From Utricularia gibba (Eukaryota > Streptophyta > Magnoliopsida > Lamiales > Lentibulariaceae), in assembly GCA_002189035.1 (NCBI GenBank), contig NEEC01000026.1, positions 434,001 to 498,000 on the forward strand: DNA of 64,000 nt, read 5' to 3'. Of the stretch, positions 48,851 through 61,053 are shown piece after piece; position 1 is the stretch's first letter, and every line of letters begins with the position of its first letter. Made by a program: the position numbers and the translations under genes. A model generated the notes under the pieces. The model saw only the letters and a program-made list of their open reading frames with translations, did not search any database and had not been told where the DNA came from.

Positions 48851-49143
48851 TTTCATGTTTTTTTTTTTCAAATCATCACTTGTTTGTTTTCTTATTGATT
48901 TTTTTATAAATTCATCGCTAAGTCATTAATGCTAAAAATATCATAAAAAATATTTGAAGGGAGAGTTGGATTAGATGAAATACAATAATATAAAGCGTAG
49001 TGTAGAAATTTTTCTTTTCATTCATTGATTGGGCTCTAATCCAATAAATAATTATTAGTTATAGGCATAAATACATTGTTTTAGAATGCAAAACCTGGTT
49101 CCTAAAAGGAGCCAGGGCCAGGGGTGAGATGACTCCTTTTCAT

Positions 49144-50553
49144 TCAGTCATCCAAAGGGTTAATGGTGTAATACGTCTGAAGATACGCCAAGACGAGTAG
49201 AAAAATCCCAACAAAAAGAGCGATGGCATTCCAAGGGCTGTGGAAGTATGTATGGATGAGTTCCGCCATCCATGTCTTGGCCTTGCTGTTGTAGTGCTCC
49301 TCAATCTTTCTCTTCACATCCTGGAAGATCCCCGCGTTCTCCATCCCGTAAGTGTGTATCTCATCGAACACTCTGAAAACCTCCCCGTCGCTTCCGAGAT
49401 TACTGATCAGGATCCTCTTCTCTCGCAGCTCCTTCACATCTTTGGGGTTGTGTATCAGAGATTTCATCAGGCTCACGTACGACGAGATGGCGTAATCCGT
49501 CACGTTGTTGGGGCAGATCTCAAATGCTATCAGGTTAGCTAACAGAACCTTGGTCTTGCTTGAAACGAACCGGACCGGCAGGCGGAGCACCGCGTAGAGA
49601 ATGCCGTAAGACTCGAAATCCACGTCTTTTAGACAGTAAGTGGAACTTGGTTTGAAGTAAATCCCATTTGCTTTGAGTTGCGTGACTGATCGTGAAGTGT
49701 AGATTGAATTCAGGGTATTTTCTTCTTCCTTGTGTTTCTGCTCGCTCATGTCCATCGTCCATGGCTTTGGCCAGGGAAACGTGCTTTGGATTCCTGGCGC
49801 TGGTTGTTTGGAGGAGGATTCTGGGCGCATTTCAGACACCAGCATTCTCCTCACTGCGTCCAGCAAATGAAGAGGCTGGTGTTGAGGTAGAGTGAGTCCT
49901 TGTTCCTCCTCCTTGTTACGGTGGATGCTGCTTCCTGTTCCTGTTCCTGTTCCTGTTCCATTAAAGGCCGAATATCTCAAGAACTTGTCAAGCAAGTCCC
50001 CCCCTTTCTTCCTTCCGAATCTGAGAGTGAGGAGCAGCGTGATAACCCGGAAAGGAATTTGATTCTCCAGCAAAAACATATCTCTATGAGCCAGGGAGAA
50101 GCCCATCATCCCCACGTAAAAGAGAGCATCCAAAAGCTTCTCAGAAGAGGACATGGCTTCCATATGGGACACTGCAAAGCAGCCATCGAGTAACATCATC
50201 TCCGCCAGGGCAGCGTCGCCGAATTCTTGGGTAGAAACGCCGCCGTCGTAACAGTCGCGGATCTCATCGATCTCGTACAGAATCCTGTTGTAGAAGTAGC
50301 GTTTGTCTTTCCCACTTTGAGAGAGGAAAACTTGAAATGCCTGTTTCTTGAAGGTTTCCCCAAGCTGGAGGTCCGGGTTGGCGTGGTGGAAGGGCCCTAA
50401 GGATACCACTTTTGGGTCGTAGTCGCTGCTCTGTTCCTCCTGACGCAGCAGCGCCGGTATCCTTCTAATCTTTGGGCGCCGGTGCCCGTGCTGCACTTGG
50501 CACAACTCTCCGGGGATCTCCACCATCATCTCCATCCAAAACCCCACCCACAC
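49144..50553 (-). CDS. DUF247 (UPF0481) plant protein, single exon
   Basis: A single uninterrupted frame of 469 codons. DUF247 proteins are plant-specific, usually intronless, about 400-550 residues, with a C-terminal membrane helix. Visible family signs are IRRIPALLRQ, DPKVVSLGPFHH, YDGGVSTQEF, MLLDGCFAV, HRDMFLLENQIPF, FKPSSTYCLKDVDFES, LPVRFVSSKTKVLLANLIAFEIC, SYVSLMKSLIHNPKDVKELRE and the helix NAIALFVGIFLLVLAYLQTYY near the end. Residues at about 198-208 are a GTGTGTGTG tract coded by five GGAACA hexamers (49936-49965). The start could be any of Met1, Met8, Met10 or Met11. Functions are mostly unknown; in grasses DUF247 genes contribute to self-incompatibility. It stands alone among repeats and appears intact. 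Confidence 0.92.
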   Translation of the reverse strand: MWVGFWMEMMVEIPGELCQVQHGHRRPKIRRIPALLRQEEQSSDYDPKVVSLGPFHHANPDLQLGETFKKQAFQVFLSQSGKDKRYFYNRILYEIDEIRDCYDGGVSTQEFGDAALAEMMLLDGCFAVSHMEAMSSSEKLLDALFYVGMMGFSLAHRDMFLLENQIPFRVITLLLTLRFGRKKGGDLLDKFLRYSAFNGTGTGTGTGSSIHRNKEEEQGLTLPQHQPLHLLDAVRRMLVSEMRPESSSKQPAPGIQSTFPWPKPWTMDMSEQKHKEEENTLNSIYTSRSVTQLKANGIYFKPSSTYCLKDVDFESYGILYAVLRLPVRFVSSKTKVLLANLIAFEICPNNVTDYAISSYVSLMKSLIHNPKDVKELREKRILISNLGSDGEVFRVFDEIHTYGMENAGIFQDVKRKIEEHYNSKAKTWMAELIHTYFHSPWNAIALFVGIFLLVLAYLQTYYTINPLDD

Positions 50554-50574
50554 CCAGCTTAGCTTAGCGGTAGT

Positions 50575-50730
50575 ATGTATGTATTATCCTGATCATGTAA
50601 TGTGTTCGTGAGAAATTACATCATCCAGTTTACCCACTCCATTTCGATTTTCATCATATATGCTATCCTATCCTAATCATCATGTGTTTGTGAGAAGTTA
50701 CATCAGCCAATTTACCTACTCCACTCCTAC
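50575..50730. repeat. Tandem duplication of about 75 bp just upstream of the DUF247 gene
   Basis: Two adjacent diverged copies share the phrases TATCCT.ATCAT, TGTGTT.GTGAGAA.TTACATCA and CCA.TTTACC.ACTCCA (about 50585-50645 and 50670-50730). They fall in the presumed promoter of the minus-strand gene. Confidence 0.65.
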
Positions 50731-50852
50731 TCCTAGTAAGTAGTAGGTGACAGTATAAATCACGCAAATCCAATGCCAAAATTCAAGTGGGCGCCTCCAT
50801 GTCAAGCAATTGGAACAGGGCATCAATCTTCATTCCCAGAATTCTGTGACTT

Positions 50853-51225
50853 TGTAAAATATTTTATTAACTTTATTAGTAAATATATATATCTATTTAA
50901 TTTTTTAAAAAATTATGAATCACAATCTTTTTTAAATAAAAAAATATCATAACCTATTTTAATATAAATTAACAATATTTACCGTAAATTAACAATATTA
51001 ACCTATGTCGGTAGCCCATATGGGCATGGATTCTGTACGTATCAAATTGCTTTTTGTAAAAACAAATAATTTTAAAAGAATTTATAAAATACTTTACTGT
51101 ATGTAACTTTATTCGTAAATTTACATATATACATAATTATTTAATTTTTCAGAAATTATGAATTATACTCTTTTTTGAATGAAAAATATTCTAACTTATT
51201 TTAATGTAAATTAACAATAATTGCA
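50853..51225. repeat. Pair of AT-rich direct repeats of about 145 bp
   Basis: Two copies, about 50853-50998 and 51080-51225, share AAAATA.TTTA.T.ACTTTATT.GTAAAT, TATTTAATTTTT.A.AAATTATGAAT and AACTTATTTTAAT.TAAATTAACAATA. The spacer is about 80 bp. No terminal inverted repeats were seen. Confidence 0.55.
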
Positions 51226-52599
51226 ATTGAAAAATATTATACAGGATTGGATTACACCTCACCATTTATGGATGTAGATTATGCACTCGTACCAGATTCT
51301 TTTCTAAAAAAAGTAAAATTAATAAAAATTATAAAATATTTTCATATCATTAATAGTATTAATAATTTTATATGTAAATTAGTATTAAATAACATAATTT
51401 TACAAAAGAATATGATACAAGGGTAACTCCAGTAGCAGATTTCCCATAGCACCTCACATAGAGATATGGGTTATGCTATAACCCACAATTTCCAATAATT
51501 AAAGAATGATTCATTATTGAACGAAAATGATTTTTTTTTTGTTTAAAGAAATCTTGTTTTGTTTATCCAAATATGTTTTATTTATATGATTGATTTTTTA
51601 ACTAAATGATTCGTTTGTCTAAAATATTCATTTTTGATTTAATAAAATCTTTTTTTTGTTTAAAGAAATATTTTTTTATTTAGATAAATGATTATTATTA
51701 TTTATTTTTAAATTAAATAACTAGCTATCGTTTTTTTATATTTATTGGTAATATGATAGGGATATGATTATTATCAATAATATGACCTAAGAGTATTACA
51801 TTTCTAAAAATTAAATTTTATTTATATGAGAATCATAGGAAACTATCAATAATACGCTAGGCGGCATGCGGAGTTACATAGAACACGGTTTTCAACTCCC
51901 ACTTTACTCATTCAAGGAAATGGTACTAGAAGCGACGCGGCATGGGAATAGGAGGTAGACAAGTAGAGAAGAAAGTTAATACAATGCCATCAAACTTATT
52001 AGATCTTCCTCCAAGCATAGGAAGTCTATTTATTAGGTCATATCCTTTGAAATTTCTGCAATTACGTTTAGTCTATTTTGACATCATTGTACGGTCAATG
52101 AGGCTTTGGTATCTACTACTCTCCGTTTCATTTTTTTTTTTTTTTATGAATGTGCTTTGTAATGTTTAGGGTCATCCGTTTTGAAAACCAGTACAAACCT
52201 CTTATCTTCAAGAATTTGAAAGAAGTATGGGCAGTACGAACAGGCTACTTACAGATGACTTATTAAAAAAGGGATTCATTAACACAATGAGTCCTAGTTT
52301 ACTAACTTAGATTGCATATTATCTTTCTTATTCTACCCGGTACAAACCTCTTATCCTCGGTGTTTTAAACCAAAGAAACACTCAGAGCTCGTTTGGTTGG
52401 CTGGTGTAGGTTTTCCCTCTTATTTAGATTACTATGATGTTGAACACATGGTTATTGATTAAAATGTATTTGGTTGGTAGGTGGTGGTTTTGACTTTTTG
52501 TATTTCATTTGTCAGTTTTGGATTAAACTGTCCGTTGGTTTCTGGTCTGTAAAGACAATTTTGTCCTTCTATTCTCATTTTCTCCTTTCTCTTCCTAGG
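51226..52599. other. AT-rich spacer
   Basis: AT-rich, without recognised genes. GAGCTCGTTTGGTTGG at about 52386 resembles a PIF/Harbinger terminus and may be the left edge of the element whose Myb/SANT gene follows. Confidence 0.4.
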
Positions 52600-53618
52600 G
52601 TTTGTGAGATGGGAGTAAGTGATGCAATCCTTAAGGCCAATGGATAAAGGGGCTTCCAGACATTTATGGTGGATAGTTGATGAGAGGAATCTGATTATTG
52701 CCTTGAAGAAGTGTATCTAAAACAATTGGAAGACATATAATGGTTTCAAACTTGGTTTGATGGGGGTTCTATAAGAATACATGCGAGAATTGTTCCCAAC
52801 GACAACTATATGTGCAAATCCTCATATAAGCTTGAAGGTTCAAGGATGGAAAAAAATGTATTATTTTGCAATAGATATTTTGGATAGGAGCGGTACTAGA
52901 TGGAATCTGACTACTACTATGATCGATGCTACTGATGAGTTGTGAGAGTAAATTATCAATGTTAGATTCTATTTGTGTATGGGCTTTAATTACATCGATT
53001 CTGCTTCTGTTTCTGTTTCCCTCTCAGCCATTTTGATAATTTTATGTTTTTAGTGAGAAGTGTATTATCATAATTTCATTCCCTGTTAGATTTATAATGT
53101 GTGTAGGAATAAGAGCAGAATTTAAAAAACATTTGAGAATGATCTAACTAGGTTTTTACGTTGTGTATTTTTTTCTTGGTTAAGGCAAAACCTAGTTGTT
53201 CTACACTATGGGATAAGGCATTTCCTTTCTACCAAGACTGGTGTGAGATATTTGGGAAGGATAGGGCAAAAGGGGAAAGATTGTGTGCATATGGAGATGT
53301 TGTGGAACAAGTGATGCCTCCAATACTGAGACGGCGAATAACTCTCCAAAGCAGCCATGCCCTGCTGCAAATGAATCCATTTCTAAATCGGTTTCTGTCG
53401 ACGATCATAGCTCCAATGAAGTGAAGACATGCTCTAGTAGGAAACTATCAGTAAAGAGGAAACGAAATGTGGCCCCATCATTTATGAAAGAGATGATAAG
53501 CATTGCATATTGCACGTCCATAGCTATCGAAGCTGCCACCTCCAGAATGGGACATGAAGCACGAGTGGATGACAACATCAAGAAGTTGCATGACATGCTA
53601 GGGCAGTGTCAAAATTGA
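52600..53618 (+). pseudogene. Second Harbinger-associated Myb/SANT-like protein, broken
   Basis: A decayed Myb domain (WWIVDERNLIIALKKCI, SSYKLEGSRMEKNVLF) is followed after a gap by LWDKAFPFYQDWCEIFGKDRAKGE. A C-terminal part in another frame reads SSRKLSVKRKRNVAPSFMKEM to HDMLGQCQN. The phrase FPFYQDWCEIFGKDRA is the family hallmark. Stops and at least one frameshift (after CAYGD) make it non-functional. It differs clearly from the copy at 43.5 kb, so it represents a separate insertion. The transposase gene was not recognised nearby. Confidence 0.68.
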
Positions 53619-55739
53619 TTGTTGCTGAAGCTTTGGCCGTCTGTGAGGATATCTACATGGCTTCATAGACAGTTAGTGCTTGTTGAATGAATCTAATCAA
53701 GAAATACAGTTTGTAGTGCCACATTCATGTGATTCGAGTTGCTGTAGAACTTGTTGTATAATATTTTGTACATATTATTTTTATGAGTAACATATGTATA
53801 CTTATATCAAGATACAATATAGGGAAATGATGTGATTGAGAGCTTAGACCATATGCATCGAATACGCTAGTAATGAAGCTACAGGGCATAAATGTGTCAC
53901 ACACATTACTCCATGGAAGAAAAGTACATTTGAATGTGATCATCAATGTAGTGGGAGTAGTACGATTATTAAGGTGTTCAAAACACAAAATATCACAAGA
54001 GACTAATGATCACTATACATAAAGTGAAGAGTAGTAATTCAAAACCAGATTTATGCAATTATTCACAAGTAGCAAATGCATGAACATATCTACAACAAAT
54101 GAGCACAAATGCATAGTTGGATACAAAAATCTTTCCATATGTCATACATCAGGAATAGTGTCAGTCGTTTTCTCTTGATAAATAGTCCATTCCTTGAAAA
54201 AGTCACAGTTCACGTACACCAAGCTCTTCTTCAATGTCACCCTTCAACTGTGCAATTTTTTATTAGGTGACTTTTTCAATTTCCGCTCGTATTTGGCAAC
54301 CAACAAAGGGAGCCTTCACAAGTATATTTTCCGAGTTCCAAAGACATCCTGATAAATATGGCACAACATTATTGATGATTCAAGCATTATTATTGCTTTT
54401 TTTTTTTGAAAATATTGATAAATACATTGCATGTCATTGCTATCCATGCATCTCATCCAAAGAGGATAATTGTCATTTTTTTATGATTTTGAAATAAAAT
54501 CTATCATTTATTCAGAATATATAATTGGTGTATTATTATTTTAATTTTCTGTGTCACTCATTTACCTCTAGCGCACTCGCACACCCATCCTCATGGAGTA
54601 AAATTGTGAAATAATCATCACCAAAATTTTTCTTTGCGGATTTCGTAAACAGTGGTAGAATAATTTACTTTCTATACTTATTTGTTAAATAATTATACTT
54701 TTATAGTAATCGTTATGGTATAACATACAAAAAAATAATTAATTTATACTTACAATATAATATATGCTTCAAATACGAAATGAAAAAAATAATATATGTA
54801 CTCCGTAATCACCTTCTTCACTTGTACCTTGTTTACAAATCATAGGCTTTTCTTGAAATAATGTATATTATTAATACAAAAGTGTATAATAATGTAAAAA
54901 AAAAACTTTACAGTAGTCCATGTGTTGCAAGGTACATCATCTAATTGCAAAAGTTTAATAAATTAGGTGAACTTTGGTATCATGTTTTAGTTTATACAAT
55001 GTTAAATATAAATGAGATTATTTTATACTAAAATAAGTGATTTAAAAACACGATTGTCTTTTGTATAAATTTTTATTTAACATAGTATTACTTATCATGT
55101 GTTTTATAGGAAGTTTTATAATTTGATTTATATATAATTTTACTAAAACGTCCATATTTGATTTAGGTAAAAATTATTCTTTAAATCACAATATTTGATC
55201 TACTTGCATTTTGAAGTCCAATAGTTTAACTTATTCAAAAATAGGATAAGAAGTTTTCTATTTTGTTAATTTTATAGCATCCTGGCAAATAGGTCACTAG
55301 AGGTCACACGTAAGTAACATGTTCACAATGTGGCATGCAAAAAATTAATGTTCTCAAAATTCTTTAACAAATTTATTCTCCCTCAAATTTTAGGTTCATT
55401 GGGAGAGAAATCTCCTGAATCCTCTAAAATTTACAGTTCACGTTTTTTTGTTCACCGCTCACAAATGAAGAAGGCCAAGAAGAAGAAAGTTGAACCAATG
55501 AACGAGAGCTAATGTGTTTGATTTCATAGTAGTAGGTATGATGAGTATATCATAATGTGGAAGATTACTATTTTTTAGTTCATTTTCTTCTTGTGTAGCT
55601 AGTGTGTTTGGTTTTATAGATCGAGGTAAAATCAAGTTTTGAATGCAAATTTCTCAAGAAGGCTGAACATACATTGAAGTTACAAATGAAAGAGAAAAGT
55701 GTATCCAAGTGTTAGATTTGTTGGTCCCACTTTCCATAT
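53619..55739. other. Repeat-derived, AT-rich spacer
   Basis: About 2.1 kb without a supportable gene. Minus-strand text near 54170-54300 may be the tail of a Harbinger transposase, but it is too weak to call. Confidence 0.4.
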
Positions 55740-56882
55740 TGATGTTGATTCTGCAAGTGCACAGAAACCGTTGAAGTAATAAAATAAGATCGTATCCACA
55801 AGAAATTGTTATTGAAATTTTCTTTTCAAACAAAGACTCAAAAAGACCGAAAGAAAGATTTGGTTTTGAAAATAAGAAGAAAAATGACATTGGATCCAGG
55901 ATCCATCTTACTTGAAACTCGTCGTTGCGTGTGTGCAAACCTTGAAGATTGACCTGCTTGCGCAACCTCTGGGGGTGCTATTCTAAAGTAGTGCTATTCG
56001 GTGACCGTTATAGCACCGTCCCTTGTTTTGTGGGATTATGGAATCAACCACGCCACCAGAGCCATTTCACCTCTTGTGATAACCCATGTTTTCCCCACAC
56101 CCAAATCTAACCCTTACACCTCACACCTCGCAGACAGATTAGACAGAATATGCCTTACCAATGATGTCCGATTAAGCCCTTCTCCTTAGGTGCTTAAGGC
56201 CAACCTTTGATTCTCTCACACTCCCTTCGGGTTATGTGATACTAAAGATCACGTTGGTAAAGAAAACGCTGCGAAAAACAGAATCAAACCTCGATTTAAA
56301 TATCGAAAAACATAGTAAAACAGTCACACGTGCAGGACTTGTGCAAGCAAGGCTTCACCGCAGATTCTCAGCCGCAAGCGCCTACACGCGTAGACTTGAC
56401 TCGAACATGAAAATAGACACGAAAATAGGAAAAGTACAAAGGAAAAGTGGTCAAAGACGTGTCTAATGATTGAGAGAGTAGGTATTTATAGGAAAGTAGA
56501 TTCAAGTCTTCATATTGAGCTTATTCGATGGACTTGGATAAGATCTTCTATCCAAATATTTTATTCAAATCTTCGAAAATCTTCTTCATATGTCTATCGT
56601 ATCCACGAATCTTGGACCAAATCTTCATTGTTTGACCGAGTCTTGGGTTGAGATTTGTGGCCCATCAAGTCCATAATTTGGTGGGTCTTGATTTCTTCTT
56701 AAATTCATCCAAAAGTACCCTAAAAATCCACAAAATACACTTTCTCTCCAAAAAGATCAAAGTAGTGTGAAAGATGCAAAATCAATTGAGAATAATGATA
56801 AAGTGGAGTCTAAGATAAGTAAAAAACAACACTCAAGAGTAGTGAAAGAATATGTTTTGGAACGACACAAAATCACTTATCA
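55740..56882 (-). mobile_element. Solo LTR of family R1 with perfect CATAT target duplication
   Basis: This 1143-bp block is bounded by TGATGTTGATTCTGC and AATCACTTATCA on plus, that is TGATAAGTG...CAACATCA on minus. The 5-bp CATAT is present on both sides (55735-55739 and 56883-56887). It aligns along its whole length with 20592-21741 and with the two outer parts of 37111-39570. It is the cleanest copy and defines the family ends. No retrotransposon genes are attached. Confidence 0.9.
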
Positions 56883-59559
56883 CATATACATTACCTCTTA
56901 TTCTACTAGTTTTTATCTCACAATTTACCTATAAAATTCTAATATTATCCTGATTTTCTGTCTTTTTCACTACACAAATTTTTTCCAATTTAAAATTTTT
57001 TTCCCAAACACTGTTAAACCATGTGAACGAATATTAAAAGTATTTTAAATTGAGAAAATTCACCCTAATAATTTCTCACAATTTTTTCGCAATTTTTGAA
57101 TAATTTTTTAAAAATTTACAATATTATTAAAAATATATCTTGAATTTTGAAACATCAAATTAGTTGTATTTAAAAATATATATCCAAGATTTTTAAAATT
57201 TTTAAAATTTACAATCATTAAAATATAATTTATGTTTTTTTTCGATTTATTTGAAAAAAATATATAATTATTTAATTAAAAAAAAAGGAACGAATGGTAG
57301 TTGTGACAGTTGGTTTTGAGGAATTTTTCGCCACAATGCCATAAAATGAATACATTTGTAAACCTTTTAGCTAAATTTTTTACAAGTTAAACTATTCGAT
57401 TATGAAATAAAAATAGACCAAAAAATTGTGATTTAGAAAACAATTTTTTCCTTTGATTTATATATAATTCTACTATAATTTTCTTGCAAATAACCTGATT
57501 AGAACCCATTTTTAGATTTCTCTACAGCATCAATAATCTACTTTATGACTTGAACTAATAATATCAAGTATCAATAATTTCTTTTTGCTTCCTAACGGAT
57601 GGAAAATTCTAAATATGTTGAATGCCTAAAGGTTTTCCTTATCAAAAAATATTCATATAATTGAACAAGATATCTACATCACATTTATAAAGAAAATAAT
57701 ATAATAGTAGCAAGTCTAGATCAATCCATAGGAATCAAACAGTTTTCAATTGTAAATCTTATGTGAAAAAAAAATTAAAAATGGGGTTTTTGTTGGGACG
57801 TGGGTATCTGTTCTAAATAAGTTAGTAAAATTCTCAAAATGACTTCTACATTAAAAACATGCAGTGAAATACGTAAATCAACATTTTTGAAATTCACAAG
57901 CAAATATTTCACATATTGTTGTGATTTACACATGAAAGTAGTGAAGAAAATGGTGAACGAAGTATGTTGGGTTAATGGAGACATTCAAACAAAGTTCATA
58001 TGTAAGCAAGAAGTGTAACACTACCAAGTTCATGTAAATGCAAAAAGAAAGTGCATAAAGTAAAAATGTCCCAAGTCAAATCGTGTGCACGAGTCGTCTT
58101 CTTCTTCTCTAGTAGACTGGTGCTAAGGTCTTGTTGGGAAAGTTTCTAGTGTTCTACTACCATTCTGGGTGATAGAGGCAATTCTAGTGTCAATTTGGGA
58201 TTGCTTCCACCATCTCCTTCTCAACAGATAGATCTTTGTTCTGTAAGGCTTTATGCATTAGAGCCAATATCACGTTGGAACTGCTTCTCCTTCGTCTTCA
58301 TCTCGAAAACTAGATCAAATTCATTGGAAAATCACCTTCTAGAGTTGGAAATCTCTCTTCTCTCTCTACTTGCGTACCCTCTATTGCATGCCTTAGGGTG
58401 GCAAGCACTTCTCATCCCTGTTTCTCGTAGAGTAATCTTATCTTCTCGTGCATGCAGATGCGTATTGTCCGTTTTTCTTCTAGACTAATAATTACTATGC
58501 ATAATGGTCAGAATACGTGGCGCAACCCATATGAGCTAGCTATTCTTGAGCTTGGATGAACAATAAGTTCATCCCAACAAACACATCAAATCAAAATAGG
58601 TCCAAAAACAGGTTTTTACACAAAATAAATTTATTAACTCTAATTTTAATGACTTTCTATTCTAACTCGCCTAATTGTTAATCCTAACACTGAAAATACC
58701 TGAAATTTGATCGATTTTTACACCACATCACTCCCTCTATTTTGTGCCATCAGACTATAAATTTCTTAGATACAAAAAATTGTAAGATCAACGAAAGAAG
58801 TAGCATTAATTTATTGAAAAAAATTAAGGAAGAAAGATGATTATTGAAGGGAAAATTTTTTTTGTAAAATAAAAAGATGATATTGTCTTTTATTGTCATG
58901 GGATTAACAAAGTCATGTGGTATGTATTTCATTATATATAATAAGTTAAGTAAGAAATTTGTTGAGATATATAATCCATAATGTTATACAACACTATATA
59001 CCAAACGTGGGATTAAAATGTGTTATTTAGCATAAAGCAAATGACACCACTTTCTTTGATTGATGTGCTTTCTGTACCAATACCTTGTATAGTAGTCTTA
59101 TATTCTTTATCACCACTTAAGTATTGATTATCTTGCAATCTGATTGTCATTGTTACAGAATTATCCAAGATGTAAAAATTACTGTCATCTGCATTACAAC
59201 ATTTTATGAAATATGAATCATGTTTATGTAATTTGACACTTACCACTAACATTTCTATCGTCACTCATTTTTTTTATGAGTGACGAGTGTTAAAGAGTGA
59301 ACCAAATGTGCACTGCGCAGCCTGGCTGAGCGTCACCAGGCATCACCGAGAGTATCCCTTGAGTACAGGCTACAAGCTTTCCAAGTGTTGCAAACTATCT
59401 TACCGACTTCCGAGTGTGTGGGGACTTATTTTGCCTGGGTATCAAACACCAGGGATACCAATTGTACGGTAAACACAAAGATTCACTGTTTCACAGTCTC
59501 CACATTATTATGCTATCTGTTATCACTCGTGCCTTTAAAACATGGGTTTCTGCTGTAGT
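56883..59559. other. AT-rich spacer, no gene recognised
   Basis: AT-rich up to about 58080, then a more even composition at 58100-58500 without family resemblance, then AT-rich again. The last 280 bp are the 3' flank of the glyoxalase gene. Confidence 0.4.
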
Positions 59560-61053
59560 TCACCCTCTCCACACGTCCTTAAGCTCTCGCATTTTGCGGA
59601 GGGCTTCAACTGGGGACTGGCACCCAAGTTTCTCCTACAAGGAAAGGGTAGGGTAACACACGCATTAGATATATTAAAAGGACAAGTAAAATCAGGTTCT
59701 TCGTTGATTTTACTGGCTTTTAACCTGAATTTGAGGAAGATCAACACGAATGAAAGGGTTCGTTTCCAGTTCTTCCTCGATGGTTGAAGGAATTGATGGA
59801 GAACGGGATTGGCGCTGCTGCTCAGCCCATGATAACTTCTGGGAAATCCGGGGGTTATCGGGCTCCACAGTCAAAGCAAATTGCAAGTTCTTCACGGTAT
59901 ACTGTAGAACTTGGAAATTGTGTCAAAAAAAAAAAAGAAAAAAACGGAAGCAAACTCAGCCTGTGTTTCAAACACAAAGTATCTACCTCATGACCACAAT
60001 ATACTCGAGTAGGTTTGGGCAATGAACCGAGTGTTACACAAAGGGATTGATACATTTGTTCTGCAGTGCCTTCGAAGAACTTTCCACAGCCAGCAATGAA
60101 CTGAGATTGGAACAAGTAAACAACATTGTTAGCCATTAGATGCTTACTGAAAAATGGGGAGACAGAAGACATCCATGATTCAAAGAATAAATTTTTTCTT
60201 GCTCACCAATGTGTCGCCGGTAAACACAGCAGGATCATCTCCCTCTTTTCCAGTCACATAATAGCTTATGTGCCCTCTAGTATGGCTTAAATCGGTACAA
60301 ATGAAACCTCATGAACACAACACCTTCCCAGGTTTGGAAAAAAAAGAAAGTACAAGCGTTGTCGCACAAACCAGGGGGTATGGAGAGACAAGATATTGAT
60401 ATCCGCTCCCAGGGCAATTTTATCACCATTTTCGACCTTATCAGTGCAGCCTTGAACATTGTCTGATGAGCCACCATAAACCTTAATCTCGGGCACTAAT
60501 GACTTCATTTTGTTGTTCCCTCCAGCATGATCCCTGTATCATAAAAAAAAAAAAAAAAGCAGCCCCATTTTGTTACATGGATTTAGAGCCCTAGCCCTCA
60601 GATTTGGTTACACAATCAAACCTTGAAATATGGCAGTAAGAAAACAACACCCAAAACCCAAATTGCACTCCAGAAGTATCTGCTACGCATTATCACAAGT
60701 ATGTCAGAGGCAACAACTAGCCTCCAAAACGAACAACCATACCCATGACGAACTCATCTGGAAACTCACACCGGAATGAAGGGTGAAAAAAAAGAGAGTG
60801 AGACACCCACCAGTGATGGTGAGTGGTGAGAACAAACTCCAATTCTGCACCGTTATCCCTAGCAACCCGCAAAACTTTGTCAGGTTCCACGGGATCTACA
60901 ACTGCTGCTTTCTTTGTGGCCTCATCTATAATCCTGTAAAAACGAAAAGGGTTCAGCAAATAAAGGGAACAAAAAACTGAGATTCTGCACCTGGATGTCG
61001 GATTACAAGTATGCATAGTTGTCCTCCAAGCACGGGATGTGAACGATCTGCAT
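59560..61053 (-). CDS. GLX2: Hydroxyacylglutathione hydrolase (glyoxalase II), cytosolic type
   Basis: Glyoxalase II hydrolyses S-D-lactoylglutathione to D-lactate and glutathione, completing methylglyoxal detoxification. Seven exons (61007-61053, 60811-60933, 60372-60533, 60207-60285, 59987-60100, 59725-59901, 59560-59634) join in phase to 258 residues, the normal size. The protein starts [17 protein letters not shown] with no targeting peptide, hence cytosolic. The metallo-beta-lactamase metal site is complete: THHHWDH (His54, His56, Asp58, His59), His112 in TPCHTRGH, the bridging Asp135 in FTGDTLF and His174 in VYCGHEYT. The substrate-binding [13 protein letters not shown] and C-terminal [18 protein letters not shown] are present. 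The final residues are KDVWRG. Nothing looks defective. Confidence 0.96.

Noticed and set aside
51942-52169. 75-codon frame MGIGGRQVEKK...
   Set aside because: It ends in poly-Phe from a T run, has no family match and lies in repeat-derived DNA.
53725-53988. Minus-strand 87-codon frame as a Harbinger transposase
   Set aside because: None of the conserved transposase blocks could be read. Position next to a Myb/SANT remnant is not enough.
58195-58488. 97-codon Leu/Ser-rich frame
   Set aside because: No family resemblance, no intron or promoter evidence, and it sits in repeat-like spacer.
59013-59264. Minus-strand frame with LDNSVT..., thought of as a copia protease
   Set aside because: The DSGA/DTGA motif is absent and no neighbouring copia text was found, so the likeness is too weak.
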